Shown: positions 44,701 through 58,380, numbered from the stretch's first letter. The stretch is 64,000 nt of DNA from Craterostigma plantagineum (GCA_027422505.1 JAPQWV010000017.1:19903501-19967500), one strand, 5' to 3'. Notes: a model not told the origin generated them from the letters alone. Made by a program: numbers and translations.

Positions 44701-47700
44701 TCAGGGTCGAGAACCTTGCCCCATAGATCTCCATCCATCCTCTCAACCACATAACTGAAATGGAAAAATGAAATGAGTTCTTACAAAAAGGCATGCAATA
44801 GCAACTTCAAAGACTAAGCAAAAAATAACAAAGTTACAAACCGGGCTTGCAGCTTGAATAATGAATTCTTGTTGGTCACGTTGATAAGCTCATCATCGCA
44901 CTGCCCTCTTCGGTATGCAACAACAGCAAGGGTAGGATCACGCTTCTCACAATACTTACCCACAACGCGTGAATCATAATACGGATTGGTGGTGAGAAAA
45001 TGCTCTGGATTGTTGTTGCTATCAATTATGATTTTACCCAATGCATTGTGTACATGCACATCTTGGCTTCCTTCACTCACAAGATGCTCCAAAAATTGCG
45101 TAAGCAACCGAAGTCGGTTCCTGCATCACATGTCATGCATGAGAATCTGATACCCCCAACCCCAGGTAAGCCACCAGGGAACAAGGACACACCTTTTTTC
45201 ACATTCCTCCACCAGAGGTTCAACTGGAAGGAGGGAACGAACAGAAAGGATTAAACCCTTGATGAAATCTTCAGGACACTCATCATCTAAAAGCTGTCCA
45301 ACAACTAACGGGGCATTTCCGGGATTGACCTGCTCGTCATGAAAACATTTAATTGATAGCAACATAATATTTGGCATTGATAAGATAAAAGCGAGAAAAT
45401 TAACCTTCTGCACGTAGCCTTCAATATAGCGGAGCATGTTGTTGGTATACAAGTAGTGAGTGAGGTCAGGAACAAAACCAAAGCGATCACAAACATTAAC
45501 CAGGGGCCGAGCATCAGGTAGTTTTGCTTCCATTAAAAAGTTCTTAGTCTTTTCAGCGTCATAGAAATTTGATTCTCTGGTAACACGTTCAACTTCTTTA
45601 ATTTGTCCAGTCTTCGCAGCAGCCTCAATGTACTTGAAGTGAATTTCAGGATCCTCACTAAGAGAGAACAATTATTACTAACACTATTAACAAGCTTTTA
45701 TAATGATTGACCATTCCAAGGCAACTAGAAGCCCGGTGTCACGTACAATAAACTACCTGGAGCTCAAATATGAACCTAAGAAGAAATACAATCCTTCATA
45801 CGACTTGAACTGTTCAAAAAGCTTGATGCACGCTTCAACCCCCAGCTGCTCACAGTATTCTTTAGCAACCTACGTAAAATTTCAGTCAATACATTTCCGC
45901 AGTTAAGAATAATAAAAAGAATGACAAAGAACTTTAATTCCACCCTACCTGGACAATTATTTGAAGATTTCCTCGTAAATTGACTAGTAAAAGATCTTTC
46001 ATACACTCAAGTGCCCACTCCTTGGAAAGTGTCCCAAAGAATTCCACAAGTGCCTGACTCAATTAACCATCACAGTCAATCTTCTTCCTCATAAAGAAAA
46101 AAGAAAGAAAAATTGACTACGATCGGAATAAAGTAACCTGTGGCTCAATGGCATGAGTATTCACGATAACACGCTTGATATCAGGCAGTTCCGAATAGTG
46201 CTGCAAGCACAAAATAAAACCTAATAAGTCAAACACATACGCATACACACTGCACACACATACATACAGAGAGAGAGAGCAAGAATGAATATGTAACATA
46301 AACATAGAATTACTCGAGTAAAAAGTTAACCTGCAGCGCTCTCACGTAAAGACCGGCTTTTTCACAGAGTTGGGCAATCCGTGGCCTGTCGTAATGAGTA
46401 AACATACCATTTGCCAAAATGGCATCCGCCACATTAGGAAAAGTGACAAGGTTGATTTCCAAGACCTGGAATGAGGAAAATTTTTAGACAATGCAAAATA
46501 AGCCAAACGGCGGGATGTTTATTTGAAAATAGAAAACGAGAGACCAACCTTAGTTTGAAGAAATGCATGCTCTGGTAGATTTGGTTTCAACACATCCAAC
46601 AAAAATGCAGTTGCTTCACGGACCATGTTCCTCTGAGGAACGATGAATAGAGGAAGTTAAGAATGCTAACCATAAAAATACATAGCAATAATGAATTCAC
46701 TTAAATACACTATCAAAATTCACATATCAAGTGAGAGGTCCATATATGTGCACAGACAAAATACTAGACATAAAAAGTTCCACACCTGAAGAAAGAGATC
46801 TGTGATGGTATTGTAGTCAACAGGACAACCTCCCTCCATTTGAGACATCATGAGAGCAAAATTAACAGCTCCCTGATACCCCAAACGAAAATTTAAAATG
46901 TTACTGCAAATACATCATCTAACACAAGAGCTAGTAATCACAAATAAAAAATCAACAACAGTTAAAGCCTACCTGCGGATCTGATCGTAGTATAGTTTGC
47001 AGGAGAAAGAGATAATCAGGAGTGTACCCAACCTGATAAAGTAACGAGAGTTTTTAGTTCAAATCCAATACATGATGGTTCAAACATGAATAAACTTTTC
47101 GGAAAGGTAAAGATTATCTCTGCAAATTCGAAAATGCATGATCTATACAACAACACACAAGGAGAACTATCCGAGCTGTATAAATGACATGACCTGCTTC
47201 GAGTAAATCAAGATTTTGTCGAATTCCCGACGCTCAGCAAAAGCTGCCACGACTTTTGGCGTAGCTCTGGCTTTGATATATATCTTCAGTGCAAGGTCGT
47301 TATCAACAGTCTGCAACCGAGACAAGAAAGCAATTTAGTTGGAGGGGTGAATGTCGAACGTTATACATGGAGAGTGAGCTCAATTTGCTGATTCAGGATG
47401 AATGTCAGTTTGACCTTCACAAGGTCTCCAAGTTCCTCACTACACTCTAATTTATCTTCAGCCAACCAGTTCTCCAGTAGATTCTTCTTGTTCTGGTTAA
47501 CAACAAGACGAGATAACTCCAGTGACTCAAAGGCATTGAGCTTTCCTTTGGTTAACAATGTTCCGAAATATTGCAGCAATGGCGGAGTCTGACCAGCTTG
47601 AACAGGAACGCTCTGGATAGGGACAGTTATAAGTATTTTAGTGCCTAATTAGCAGGAATATATACAAAATTAATCACATTCAATAACCACAAAACCGAAA

Positions 47701-50700
47701 GGATGCCTTGAATCCTATTAGCTATCATAAGACATAGACTAATAAATCGAAGAATTTAAGGACAAAGCAACCTGAAATTTAGCAACAGTGTCAGGTGTAC
47801 GGAGGATGCCTTGTGGAGACTCCGCAGCGAGCTCCGCAGCTTCCTTATACTTTGTCTGAGCAAATAACTCTTGAAAACGCTGGACAACCTATTGTTTCCA
47901 GTAAACAAAATGCGACATTCCGCATTTAGTATAATTTACAAAATGAATACGACTTCAAAATGATGGTATAATTATTGAAAACACGATGAAGTGAAACTTA
48001 TTATTTCAAGAACATGATAGGTTACAGATGAAATAGGACGCCGAGACAAGAAACTCAGCAGTCAGTCCACATACATGAATCTAGGAGTTGAATTAAAATC
48101 AGCCTATAACAGTTATGTTTTCGCATAAGGTGAAAAATAACCACTGCTCCCTCAAACAATCTCTCGTAGGTGTCATAGGAAAATTTCACCACTCCTCAAT
48201 AACACAAAGTAAACAATAAACTAAAATAACTTGACAAAGAATCTTCATTCCTTTAAGCGCACATGTTCTCAACACAACATTTCATAGAAAGAGGTAATGT
48301 CTAAGAGCAAATATCACTTACCAAATTTTCAGCTCCAGGAAGATTACCTCTTTTGGCCAGATTGACAGCAAGCTCCAGATTGTTTAACTGGAAACACCAG
48401 AACAAGTGCTTGTAATGAAAAATTTCTGAATAGTTTGTTTGTATTAGTCATAAAAAAGTTAACATACTTGTCCGCTGACAAAAGGCACGATTGTGGCTTC
48501 ATTAACTGTAGCAAGCAGAACCTGGCCTCGTCTGTTAATCGCATAGAAACCTCCAACAGATGAAGCTTCGGATGTCAAAAAAATAGGATCTGGACTGATC
48601 CTATTTCTGTACACAGCTGTAGCACTTTCCAGATCATATACAAAGAGTAACCCTAGCTTGGTTATAACATAGATAAGACCATATTTATGAGATATCTGCA
48701 GAATCATTAGATGTTAGTCAGACGTATAGAATACCAGAACCTCGTCAAAAAAATAATTTAAGACGATAACTGAAGCAAAATCCAATATGTAAGACCTGCA
48801 TGGCAACAGGAAAATCATCGGCAAAATCAGGAGGGAAGAAAAGATCAGCTTGTTTTTTGGTAAAAGATGGTTTCCCTGCAAAATTTACCAGGAGTAAGGC
48901 AACCAAAAAGAGCCGAAGGAAAAAAACCAAATGCAGGATCCAACAGATAACTCACCTGGTTGAGCACCAAGCTCAATTACATGCAGCTTAGATGTGATTT
49001 GACCAGCATTAGATGATTTTGTAGCAAAAGAAATTAGAATGGAATCCTTGTCATTCCCAGGAACCTAATTAACATATAAATGTAAAATCAGTTATGCATC
49101 CAAATTAGCATGTCTAGAAGAAAAATGTTGAAGAACTAAAACCTACTCTAAGAGTGGCAAACGATGCAGCATGAGCTTCGAGGGCTTGACTGCGTTGCTG
49201 ATCCACTGAAAAGAGTTGCATATTTCCTTTGACCAGTTGGGGCCGCTATAAAGGAAATTTATTAGCCGTAAGATTTTTTACAAGGACAAAAGACTAATAA
49301 GGTAATTCCACCAGAGAGAAACTGAAAGGCAACACCTAGTAAAACTACATATACATGTCCAGCAAGAGTGCAACCAGAAAACTGTATTGCCTAAAAGATT
49401 TCAATGCAGATAAAACCTCGTCGGTCAACAACGACTAAGATATAACATGGTAACCACAGATTCGTTAAAAACACAAGCACTTTCTCAAATTTTCTCCGAA
49501 TGATGCAGAATCTTCTAAATGCAGCATTTAGAACTTATTTTAACAAGGGATGACCTGGATTGGATCTCAATAGAGAAACAGTTCATTCGGACAAAAATCC
49601 TAGTTTAGCTTTCATGAACAATTGCGCTACATGGCCTCATTTCAACATGACCTCATCGGTTAGAAGTTGGCAGTGTAAGAAGTTACTTAAAAAAGGAGTA
49701 TGGCATAACATGGGTCATGAAAAAAAATGTTGTGCACATCAAACCTGAAGGTGATGCATGATATTCGTTGACTATATTTTAGTTTTACCACCCATTGCAG
49801 TCTGGTATTGGTATGCCTCATGCAAATATTTTTGGGAGAGAAAATAGGATACTCACCTCAGGTGAACCAGGAGCTATTCCAATCAGAACCAGCCACTTTT
49901 CCGAAGGATCAGACTTATAGTTGATTACTTGGTTGTTGGCCAAGTTAGCAGTTCTATCAAACATCTTTACCGGTTCAGAATCACCTACATGAAGAATAAC
50001 AAAGCTAAAAAAGGGAAGAATATGCGTAGAACGACAAATATGTAAAACCATGAAATATTGATAACATTTAGAAGCCCCAACAGGGCATACTTACCTTCAA
50101 TTGACCAATGATAAACTGAGGACTGTGTAACTAAACCCAACATCTTTGGAGTAATCCACTTCCAAAACACCACCTGGACATAATGATAAAGAGATTAAGA
50201 TAAGTCGATTCTAATACCAATTACCAAAAAGGTTATCTTAAAAAGGTTATATACAACACCAGTATTTAAGGTATCCATGCAACTGACAACTATAAAAACT
50301 TGCCTGCTCAGGCATCTGATAGGACTTAATCTTTGCTTTTGCCTCAATATTAAATATCTGCAAATGATCTTGTGTGGTCCCAGGAAGTTGAGCTACAATT
50401 ACGAAGCAAGAAAACCCTTTAGTATACAAATTCAAGACAAATGATTAGTATAGTGTCACATTAATTCTGACCAACTCATTAACATATTTATTTTTCATAG
50501 CTCTATGGCTACTTTCAAACTGCAATATCCACATCTACCAAAGAAATCACCTATATCATTTAAATAGCACAGAACGCATTGAAGGCAGAAAATACACAAA
50601 CCAAGGAATAATCTTGATTTCCTCGCAACAACTGATCAATCTTCCTATGTATGTCACAGGCATCATCGGGGGAAAAAGCTATCGACTGAAAGCACTAAAA

Positions 50701-51332
50701 AGAATATTGTCATTTCACCTTTCAGTGCCAAAATCCTCGTGTTTGGATTCATAAGGGCGGAATCCGCAGTAATAGGCCGTCTCAGTGGCTGCATCGGCAT
50801 GTTCATATCAATAATTACCACACTGTTCTGCGGCGCCGTCTCACGAACACATATATACTTATCAGACTCCATTGTCACATTTGTAAAAGTGATGAACTGC
50901 GGATTTATCCCCAAACTAGGCAACTGCAATCATAACATATAAGAAGTAGAATAAACATACATGCCCACAGCAAACCCAAATCACAAACCTACGGTAAATC
51001 GAATAGATCTAAATCAAACCAAGATCATCCAATCAAACCAAAGTCAGCTAACGATGATCAACAAATGAGACATCAACAGCAATTGTCAATTCCAAAACGC
51101 AACCCCAATCTCCAAAATTTCACTTCCAAACGACTCAAAAGAAAGAATAACAAAACAAAGTCAAAGATCTAAACCTAAACCCCTCAATTGAGTAAAATTA
51201 AAACTACCGGATGATAAAAGACAATCAAAAAATGAGAATTCAACCAAGTAACAGCAGAATCGCATGAGCGAAGGGACTGAAGGTTACCGTTAGGGCTTCT
51301 TTCATAGTGATCGGAGCGTTCGCGGCCGCCAT
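41707..51332 (-). CDS. CHC: Clathrin heavy chain
   Basis: Thirty exons, in phase throughout, 1697 codons; plant clathrin heavy chains have about 1700. Exons: 51288-51332, 50719-50923, 50304-50392, 50095-50173, 49857-49984, 49147-49245, 48956-49064, 48796-48875, 48468-48695, 48322-48387, 47772-47888, 47415-47612, 47194-47310, 46973-47032, 46786-46872, 46549-46632, 46331-46465, 46138-46200, 45949-46053, 45757-45869, 45405-45657, 45193-45329, 44842-45120, 43752-44754, 43179-43664, 42929-43099, 42662-42847, 42177-42299, 41929-42039, 41707-41844. Residues about 1-330 form the N-terminal beta-propeller (starts [20 protein letters not shown]), then the linker and seven CHCR repeats of the leg, and the trimerisation region near 1570-1640 ([19 protein letters not shown]). 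The tail is Gly/Pro/Met-rich. Three heavy chains form the triskelion that coats vesicles at the plasma membrane and trans-Golgi. Intron 3 has a GC donor. The gene looks intact. Confidence 0.97.
50298..50309 (-). other. Non-canonical GC splice donor in clathrin intron 3
   Basis: On the minus strand exon 3 ends ...GAGCAG and the intron starts GCAAGT. The phase before and after requires this junction, since the next exon starts GTGGTGTTTTGG after a normal CAG. The otherwise perfect consensus around GC is typical of GC-AG introns. Confidence 0.8.
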
Positions 51333-51560
51333 GACTGGTGGCGACGGGTCTACGATTCGGATCTAAATATCGAAGGGCAAAAAGAGCACGGCGTATAAGA
51401 TGGAAAATTACGAATCTGATAGAACCTCGAACCCGCCGAAAATGCAAGTGAAAGCGATGGATATGAGATCTCGAGAGAGAGGGAGCGCGGCGGAGGACGG
51501 TGGTGTAGTACTAGAGAGAAATACCGAGGTATCAAACAATCAGTGCATATAATTGCGACG
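51333..51560 (-). promoter_or_regulatory. Clathrin promoter and 5' leader
   Basis: This 228-bp stretch is all that separates the clathrin start codon from a 1.5-kb TIR element. It has a CT/GA-rich part (51470-51500, CTCTCTCTCGAGATC on the minus strand), common in plant 5' leaders. No TATA box was recognised. Confidence 0.45.
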
Positions 51561-53058
51561 TGGGATAAAACCTAAAATGGTCCCGGATGTTAATCCTATG
51601 AATCAATTTAGTCTCTGATGTTTCGCGTGAAGCAATTTAGTACCCGATGTTATCGAAAATGAACCAAATTGGTCCCTTCATCAATCCGACCGTCAATTTA
51701 GACGGCGATGGTATTTGCGACGGCATTAGCGACGGATCCGTCGCTAAATGAAAAAGTGAAAAAATAATAAAGTAAATATTAAAATAAGGAAAAAAATCCA
51801 AAAAAATGAAAAAAATTCAATAGATAAACAATTAAAAAAAGTGAATATTACTAAATTAAATAAAAAATAAACAGTAAAAAAATAAAAAATAATAAAAAGT
51901 AAAATAAAAAACTAAGATTAAAATAAAAAATAATAAATATAAATTTAAGATTTAAAAAACATAAAACATAAAATATATTTATTATTAAAAATTAAATAAA
52001 AAGGAAAACAAAATTAAGGACTGGAAATTATCGTCAATTAATTGGGACAAAGACGAGATCGGGAATAAATAAAATATAAATTCTCGACTATAGCCGTTAA
52101 CTAGACAAAGACGAGATCGGGAATCATCGTCAATTAATCGTGATAATGTTAAAAAATTCGAGAATTGCGACGTCGATGCAATCACCCAGTATATTTGTTA
52201 AAAAAATTCGAGAACTGTGACGATTATGTCCTTATTAACTTGACAGGGACCGTCTTCGTAAACTTTTAGAGTCATTTTTTATCCTTAATTTTGTTTTCCT
52301 TTTTATTTATTGTTTAATAAATAAATATATTTTATTTTTTTTACTTTTTAAATCTTAAATTTATACATATAATTTTTTATTTAATTTAGAATTTTATTTT
52401 ACTTTTATTATTATTTATTTTTTATTCTTTTGTTTAATTTATTAGTAATAATTTTTTTAATTTTACTCCATTTGATTTTTTTCCTTTTTTTGGATTTTTT
52501 CCTCATTTTTAATGTTTAATTTATCATTTTCTATTTTAAATTTGATTTTTCATTTTACTTTTTATTATTTTTATTACCATTTAATTTTTATTAAATTTAT
52601 TAGTAATATTCACTTTTTTTCGAATTTGTGCTCTATTTTTTGAATTTTTTTTCCGTTTTTTTGGATTTTTCCTCGTTTTTAATGTTTAATTTATCAATTT
52701 TATTTAATTATAATTTTTATTTTACTTCTATTATTTTTATATTTTATTGTTTATTTTTATTTAACTTATTAGTAATATTCTCTTTTTTTAATTGTTTACT
52801 TTATTTTTTGAATTTTTTTTCCTTTTTTGGATTTTTTTCTTATTTTTAATATTTAATTTATTATTTTTTTCACTGTTTCATTTAGCGATGGAAATGCGGT
52901 CGCAAATACCATCGCCCTCTAAATTGACGGTCGGATTGACGAAGGGACCAATTTGGTTCATTTTCGATAACATCGGGGACTAAATTGTTTCACGCGAAAC
53001 ATCGGAGACTAAATTGGTTCCGGGATAAATATCGAGGACCATTTTAGGTTTAATCCCA
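51561..53058. mobile_element. 1.5-kb TIR element upstream of clathrin (hAT-like TSD)
   Basis: TIRs of about 180 bp: TGGGATAAAACCTAAAATGG at the left mirrored by CCATTTTAGGTTTAATCCCA at the right, continuing with blocks TTTCGCGTGAA, CCAAATTGGTCCCTTC, GTCAATTTAGA and GGCGATGGTATTTGCGAC. Flanks TTGCGACG and TTGCGATG (51553-51560, 53059-53066) form an 8-bp duplication with one difference. The interior is AT-rich, with longer inverted and tandem repeats (52280-52870), and has no transposase. Confidence 0.8.
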
Positions 53059-53387
53059 TTGCGATGACGATTGGTCAGAAGATCTTTTTTAATACGAAAA
53101 AGTGTTGTATAGTGGGGAAGGGATTGTCTGCTCTGCTACTGCCAGGAACAAGAACGTGTTAAATGTCAATAATGTCCCTGAGATCTCATTGAGCCTTTTG
53201 GGTTGCTTGCCTGACTTATTCACGGCTCACCTTTACTTTGTGGGCTTGATAATATTTGGGCCGATTTGACAGGCCCAATTCAATATGAAAAGTAAAATTG
53301 CCAATTATTGCTTTATCTATAAATAAATTAAGAATTCAACTTTTTATAACTCTATATTCATATATATTTAAAATTAATTTATTAATT

Positions 53388-53619
53388 ATTTCATCTGTTC
53401 CTAAATACAAGTCATTTAAGGATATTAACGCATATTAAGAACTAAAATAAAATCTCCATTACACCCTTAATTAATTATATTATCTTTTTTAAATTAACAA
53501 TTTCTATTCAAGATAACATGTAAACTATAATAAATATTTTTTATCTTGAAAACTGTAAACGACTTGTATTTAAAAAGCAAAAATAAAACGACTTCTTTTT
53601 AGGAACGGATGGAGCATAA
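53388..53619. mobile_element. Stowaway-like MITE, diverged
   Basis: The left end TCTGTTCCTAAATACAAGTC and right end GACTTGTATTTAAAAAG...AGGAACGGATGGAG are imperfect inverted repeats resembling the CTCCCTCCGTTCC ends of Stowaway elements. About 230 bp, AT-rich. Confidence 0.6.
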
Positions 53620-53873
53620 CTTGTGCCAAGTTCTTCGCAACGCGAAAAAACTGAGATCCAAATATAATGGGATTTTTTTGTTACTAATAAATATTTATAG
53701 ATTCTTGATTTTTGTTACTAAAGTAATGTAGAATTACGCTTGGCAATGTATAGATCCAAATGTCTTCGTGATCCTCAAATAAACAAATGTGAAAGCTAAG
53801 TTACAGATGTACTCTGTAATGGGATTTTTTTTCTTGTAAACAAGAATTGGTATGCAGCTATGATGGGTATACA

Positions 53874-54418
53874 TAGGGTTGCAAATGAATAGAATCTTTT
53901 TGTTCGATTCGATATTCGATTCGAAATTTAAGATTCGGATTCGAAATATAAGAATATCAAATCCGAATAAGAATATTTTTGCGATTCGAATGATTTTAGA
54001 ATACAAATACAATATGACAACATTCGATTCGAATCCTTTTAGAATATTCGATTTGAATAATATAATATATATTTATAAATACTTGTAGTTAAACTAACAT
54101 ATTAATATGAAGCAAGCTAAGGAAAATAATTATTGTCGGAATTTATCGATGAAAAATTTTTTGTGCTTTCGTACGATATATTAGATAAACTAATGATATG
54201 TTTCGCTTTTATATGTTCTGTAAAAATAAATTTCCTGAAAAAAATTTATTCGTTTCAGAATATTCGAATATTCGCAATTATATTCGAATATTTTATCTAA
54301 TAGAATATGAAACAATTTTAGTATTCGAATAATAAAAGAATACGAATATGATTATTCGAAAAATAAAAGAATACAAATAGAATATAGTGGTATTCGACTC
54401 GATTCGTTTGCAACCCTA
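53874..54418. mobile_element. Non-autonomous hAT element with perfect 8-bp target duplication
   Basis: Ends TAGGGTTGCAAATGAAT and ATTCGTTTGCAACCCTA are terminal inverted repeats. GGTATACA flanks both sides exactly (53866-53873, 54419-54426). Subterminal ATTCGAATA-type repeats are in both arms. The element is 545 bp and ends 80 bp from the stop codon of the ABC1-like gene, so it probably lies at or near the 3' untranslated region. Confidence 0.88.
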
Positions 54419-54498
54419 GGTATACACTTATTAATATCAAAAGTATTAATAAACAAAAAGTCCATTTTGTTGTTCCCTTTTTCCTCAGTATATCATCA

Positions 54499-57400
54499 TC
54501 ACAGTGTCAAGCTTTTCTGAAGCTTCAGTAGCCATAAAGCAACCTGCATGCCGAACAAACGAACCTCTATCCGAAGCTTCTCAAACCAAACTCCCAGCCA
54601 AGATAGAATAGATCTGTTCTCTAACAATTTCAACTCGAGGACTGCTTCAGACGAAGCTTTCCCAACGATGAAAAACGAATCTAGGGAAGAACCGTCGACC
54701 TGCCGAAGAGTCAAAATTATAGGGTCGTATAGAGTAATCTCATTAACGCCAAGACGAATTCTATTGGTTATGACATCTTTGGACAATGAATTCCGAAAAG
54801 AATAATTCAGACACACACGAAAAGTGGTAGTAAGAAAAGTCGTATCTGAGATACTTACCAGTGCTCTATTAACTGTCCTTAAGCAATCGTTTATTTTCAG
54901 CATTAGAAGAATAACACGAGGGAGTCTCCTGAGAAGTTCAGATATCTGAGGAAAGTATTGCGAAGCGTACGTCTGAAAGGCACGGAGAGAAAATCATACG
55001 GGGTGAGTTTTCTAAACAACATAACTCACAAAAATTTTCCCTTCGTAAGTATCAAAAACCGATATAGAAGGGTACCTGGAGTTCTTCACTATCAGTGCCC
55101 TTGACAACGAGATGATCCACAGAGCGGTCGATCACTTTCTTCCACGGTCTCATGGTAAGTACGCCTGCAAATATCACATACAGATCCTCTCCAGCACCCA
55201 ATTTCTTACTATTTTCTTTAATGGCGTCGGCATCAGAAAATATTAATCCCTGTAATATGCCATGATATGCATCAACAATGGAAATCGTCAACTGAAAAAA
55301 GAAAACAGGAGAATGACGACTCTAGATAACAGAACGAACCTGCCAAAGGGAAGCATAGTTCATACGAGTGGCAAAGTCGAGTTCCTTGTATAAACCGTGG
55401 TCCAGCAATACCAACTGAGGTTTCTTCGTTCCTGAATGTGACATGAATATTGTCTTTTGTTAAGATAGTGAATATAGCAAATAAATTGAATATTAATGCT
55501 CATGGTCCATAAACAAGTAAAAGAAACATATATAAGGACAATTGACGGGTAAGAAGAGAGAGTGCAATGAATCCTATACAACATGCAGAATCAAGAACGA
55601 AAGGAAGTTTGTTTGTCACCGGTGCATGTGATTTTTGAAGGAAATCTATTCTGAACAAGATATACAACAAGAAGAAAGAACTAACCAACAGCCAGAAGTG
55701 AACGTCCTTATTTTAAGTTTCTTACCGAAGATGCTTCTGGAGCCTGAAGGTAAAGGGCGAACCAACACATTTGCAGCATGTGGATCACAGTGAACAAAAC
55801 CATGTTTAAACATCATCTCAGCAAATGCTCTGCTAAGCTGCAGGGAGTTAAACATTCATCTACTTTAACTTCCGGAAGGGGGGGGGGGGGGGGGGGGGGG
55901 AGTACTTTGAAGATCATGCAAAATAAATTTCCATAGGTTTATAACCAAACAACGAACAATGTTCAACTATCAACATATACAATTTGAACCGTAAAATCTG
56001 CTATCAAAGTCTTTTCATGAAGTTAAAAATGGAACCATGATAAAGGACAGTGTGAACATACCAGGTTTGATACCTCAGTCGGTCGGAATCCAAGCTTTTG
56101 GATGGCCTTCCGATCATTTACTTCAGGTCCATCAATAAATTCCATAACCAACAACTTGGATGTACTCAAGTTCCAAAATACTTTAGGAGCATAAATATAT
56201 TCTGCAATATGCGGCGAGAACCTCCGAAAGTTATCAAGACATCTAACACTGTTTTCGGCCTCATTCAAGAAATCTAATTCCTGAGACAATCATTGAAACT
56301 TATAAAGGTTTGCTCCCCAAGTTTTCGGCATTTTGCAGTTACTATTAATTATCACGACAGTAGAAAACATGCATTTCAGAGTGCACAAATAACCGTTGAG
56401 TGGACCTTGGCAACATTACATTTTAAGTGGAGATAATGAAGAAACGGCAACTCCCTCAATTGATATTTTTCCTACATAGACCGCAACGCATATTATTGCC
56501 CAAACCGCCACAATTTACAGATGTTCAGTCAATAATTCAATCGACATATGTTTATTTATACCGTAGATGACACCAAAAGGCCTGGTTGAGGAACTTCACA
56601 TGAAAGAAATTGTGCCATATACATATTGATGCAAAGACAATACTCGGGCCATTAAGAAAAATAAAATGTAAAAGATTATGAGCTACACAGATGGCAAATA
56701 GCCTCGAATACAGATCAAACAGTTATTTGCAATAGGGACAAACCTTAGGTATACTTTCTCGCATTTCGTCAATCAACCACCTGCAGAAAAAAATGAAGAA
56801 TATGTCTGATCAACATTGAAAAAACAAAACTCGCGGAAGTCATCACACAAAACAAAAAGAGAAAGCAGGTTATATAGAAAATTGAAGGGCCCTCCCAACA
56901 CATTAAAACGCAAGAAACTGTAGATGTGTTCATACCTATAATCAACAGAAGGAAACATACGATGCAAAGTGTATACAATTAGTTCCACTGTGGCATGGTC
57001 TGCTGCTGCAGTGTCTGTCATGTGAGTATGTTGGACCTGAATTCGTAGATAATGAAAATATGACTAAAATAGATGAAAAATAGAATATTTAGCTCAGATG
57101 AGCAAAAGATTTCCCCACCTTCACAGCAACCTTTTGTCCATCATGAGTCTTAGCAACATGAACTTGTGCTAAAGAAGCACTTGCTATGGGAACAGGATCA
57201 AATTCATCAAATATCTGCCCAATATAGATCATAAATTTGCTGTAAGATTTAAGAATGGCCAGAGTGTTTGGGTACCAAGAAATTTATGCTACAAATTTGT
57301 ACTGAACCAAAGGTCAATGTTGGTGTATCTGAACACCATCAAACATTTATCAATGAGATCTTACTTCATCAGGCGTCCCACCCAGCTCTTTCTTTATAAC

Positions 57401-58380
57401 TTCTGTCACTTGATCATATGATGAAACTGGGCATCTATTCAACATCGACTGCCGCATTACTTGTACATACTCATCAGGAACGAGGTATTCCTGGAAAAGG
57501 AAACACGTGGATTTCTGTATACATTAAATTCCGGAGAAAATAGGACATCATAAAAAATGCATACCAGCTGAGAAAGATGTTGGCCCAACTTGATATATAT
57601 CCCACCATTTTTAAAGCAAAGATCTTGAAGTCTAATTGCACTCCTGGTGTGAACTTCGCGCTTAACTTTTTCCCTTTCACTGCTACCCTCGGGCAAACCC
57701 ATGAGAGAGTACTCATAATCTAACAACAGTAAGATCTCAAAATTATACTTCAGAGAGAATAACAACGAGGTACCACCAACGCCTTAATAAAATTATAGAG
57801 AAACGATGTTCTTCATCAACATATACATTATAAGGTCTCATATGAAACTCACCAAAATAATAGAACCATTTCTGTGAAGAAACCTAAACAAAGCAAATCA
57901 TTCCAAGACTAAGTGTATCCAAGCCGGCTCTGCCAGTTAGAATAATTTGCACTAACACTGATGAAGACAGATCAATGACAACAGTAGGACCTCACCAACC
58001 ATGCATATCAAGTTCTATACAGCCATTTGAAATCACCGAACAATCATAAGTTCGGTTTTCAAATTAGACACGCATCAATTCATCCTCTGTTATAATAGTA
58101 CCCCGACAGTGGAAGTACCAATCTTCGCCTAAAAATGCAGCTTCATCCTTAAAAAATCAGAAGAGTTAACTAGGGTTAAAGCAACAGCAGTACCGAACAC
58201 GATGGTAGCAGCGGTAAGTGCGTCGCGGAAGAGGCGTACGGGGACGGCGGTGGAGAGCTTCAGGCTTGACGCAGGGTCATCCGACGTCGCGATCACGGCG
58301 GCACCAGCACCAACTCCAGCGGACGCCGTGGCGGCGAAAAGCAGCCTGGCCTTGGACCGCAAGAAAGATCTAGCTGCCAT
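54499..58380 (-). CDS. ABC1/ADCK-family kinase-like protein
   Basis: Twelve exons in phase, 537 codons: 58194-58380, 57565-57719, 57365-57490, 57119-57214, 56936-57036, 56744-56780, 56062-56280, 55726-55837, 55340-55431, 55076-55249, 54859-54972, 54499-54699. The N-terminus is basic and hydrophobic, fitting mitochondrial targeting. The family KxGQ signature is at 106-109 ([11 protein letters not shown]), the Ala-rich loop at 167-175 (ASASLAQVH), the ATP-site lysine in VAVK at about 188, the catalytic HCDPHAAN at 323-330 and DHG (in place of DFG) at 355-357. This matches plant homologues of ADCK1 (Arabidopsis ATH9 type, by recognition). The ABC1/UbiB family includes COQ8, which supports coenzyme Q synthesis; the role of the ADCK1 branch is less clear. 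The gene appears intact. Intron 7 contains a 23-G run. Confidence 0.92.
55878..55900. repeat. 23-base poly(G) run in an intron
   Basis: An uninterrupted run of 23 G on the plus strand (C on the sense strand of the gene) inside intron 7 of the ABC1-like gene. Such a run is rare in plant DNA, and its exact length is uncertain because sequencing homopolymers of this kind is error-prone. Confidence 0.9.
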
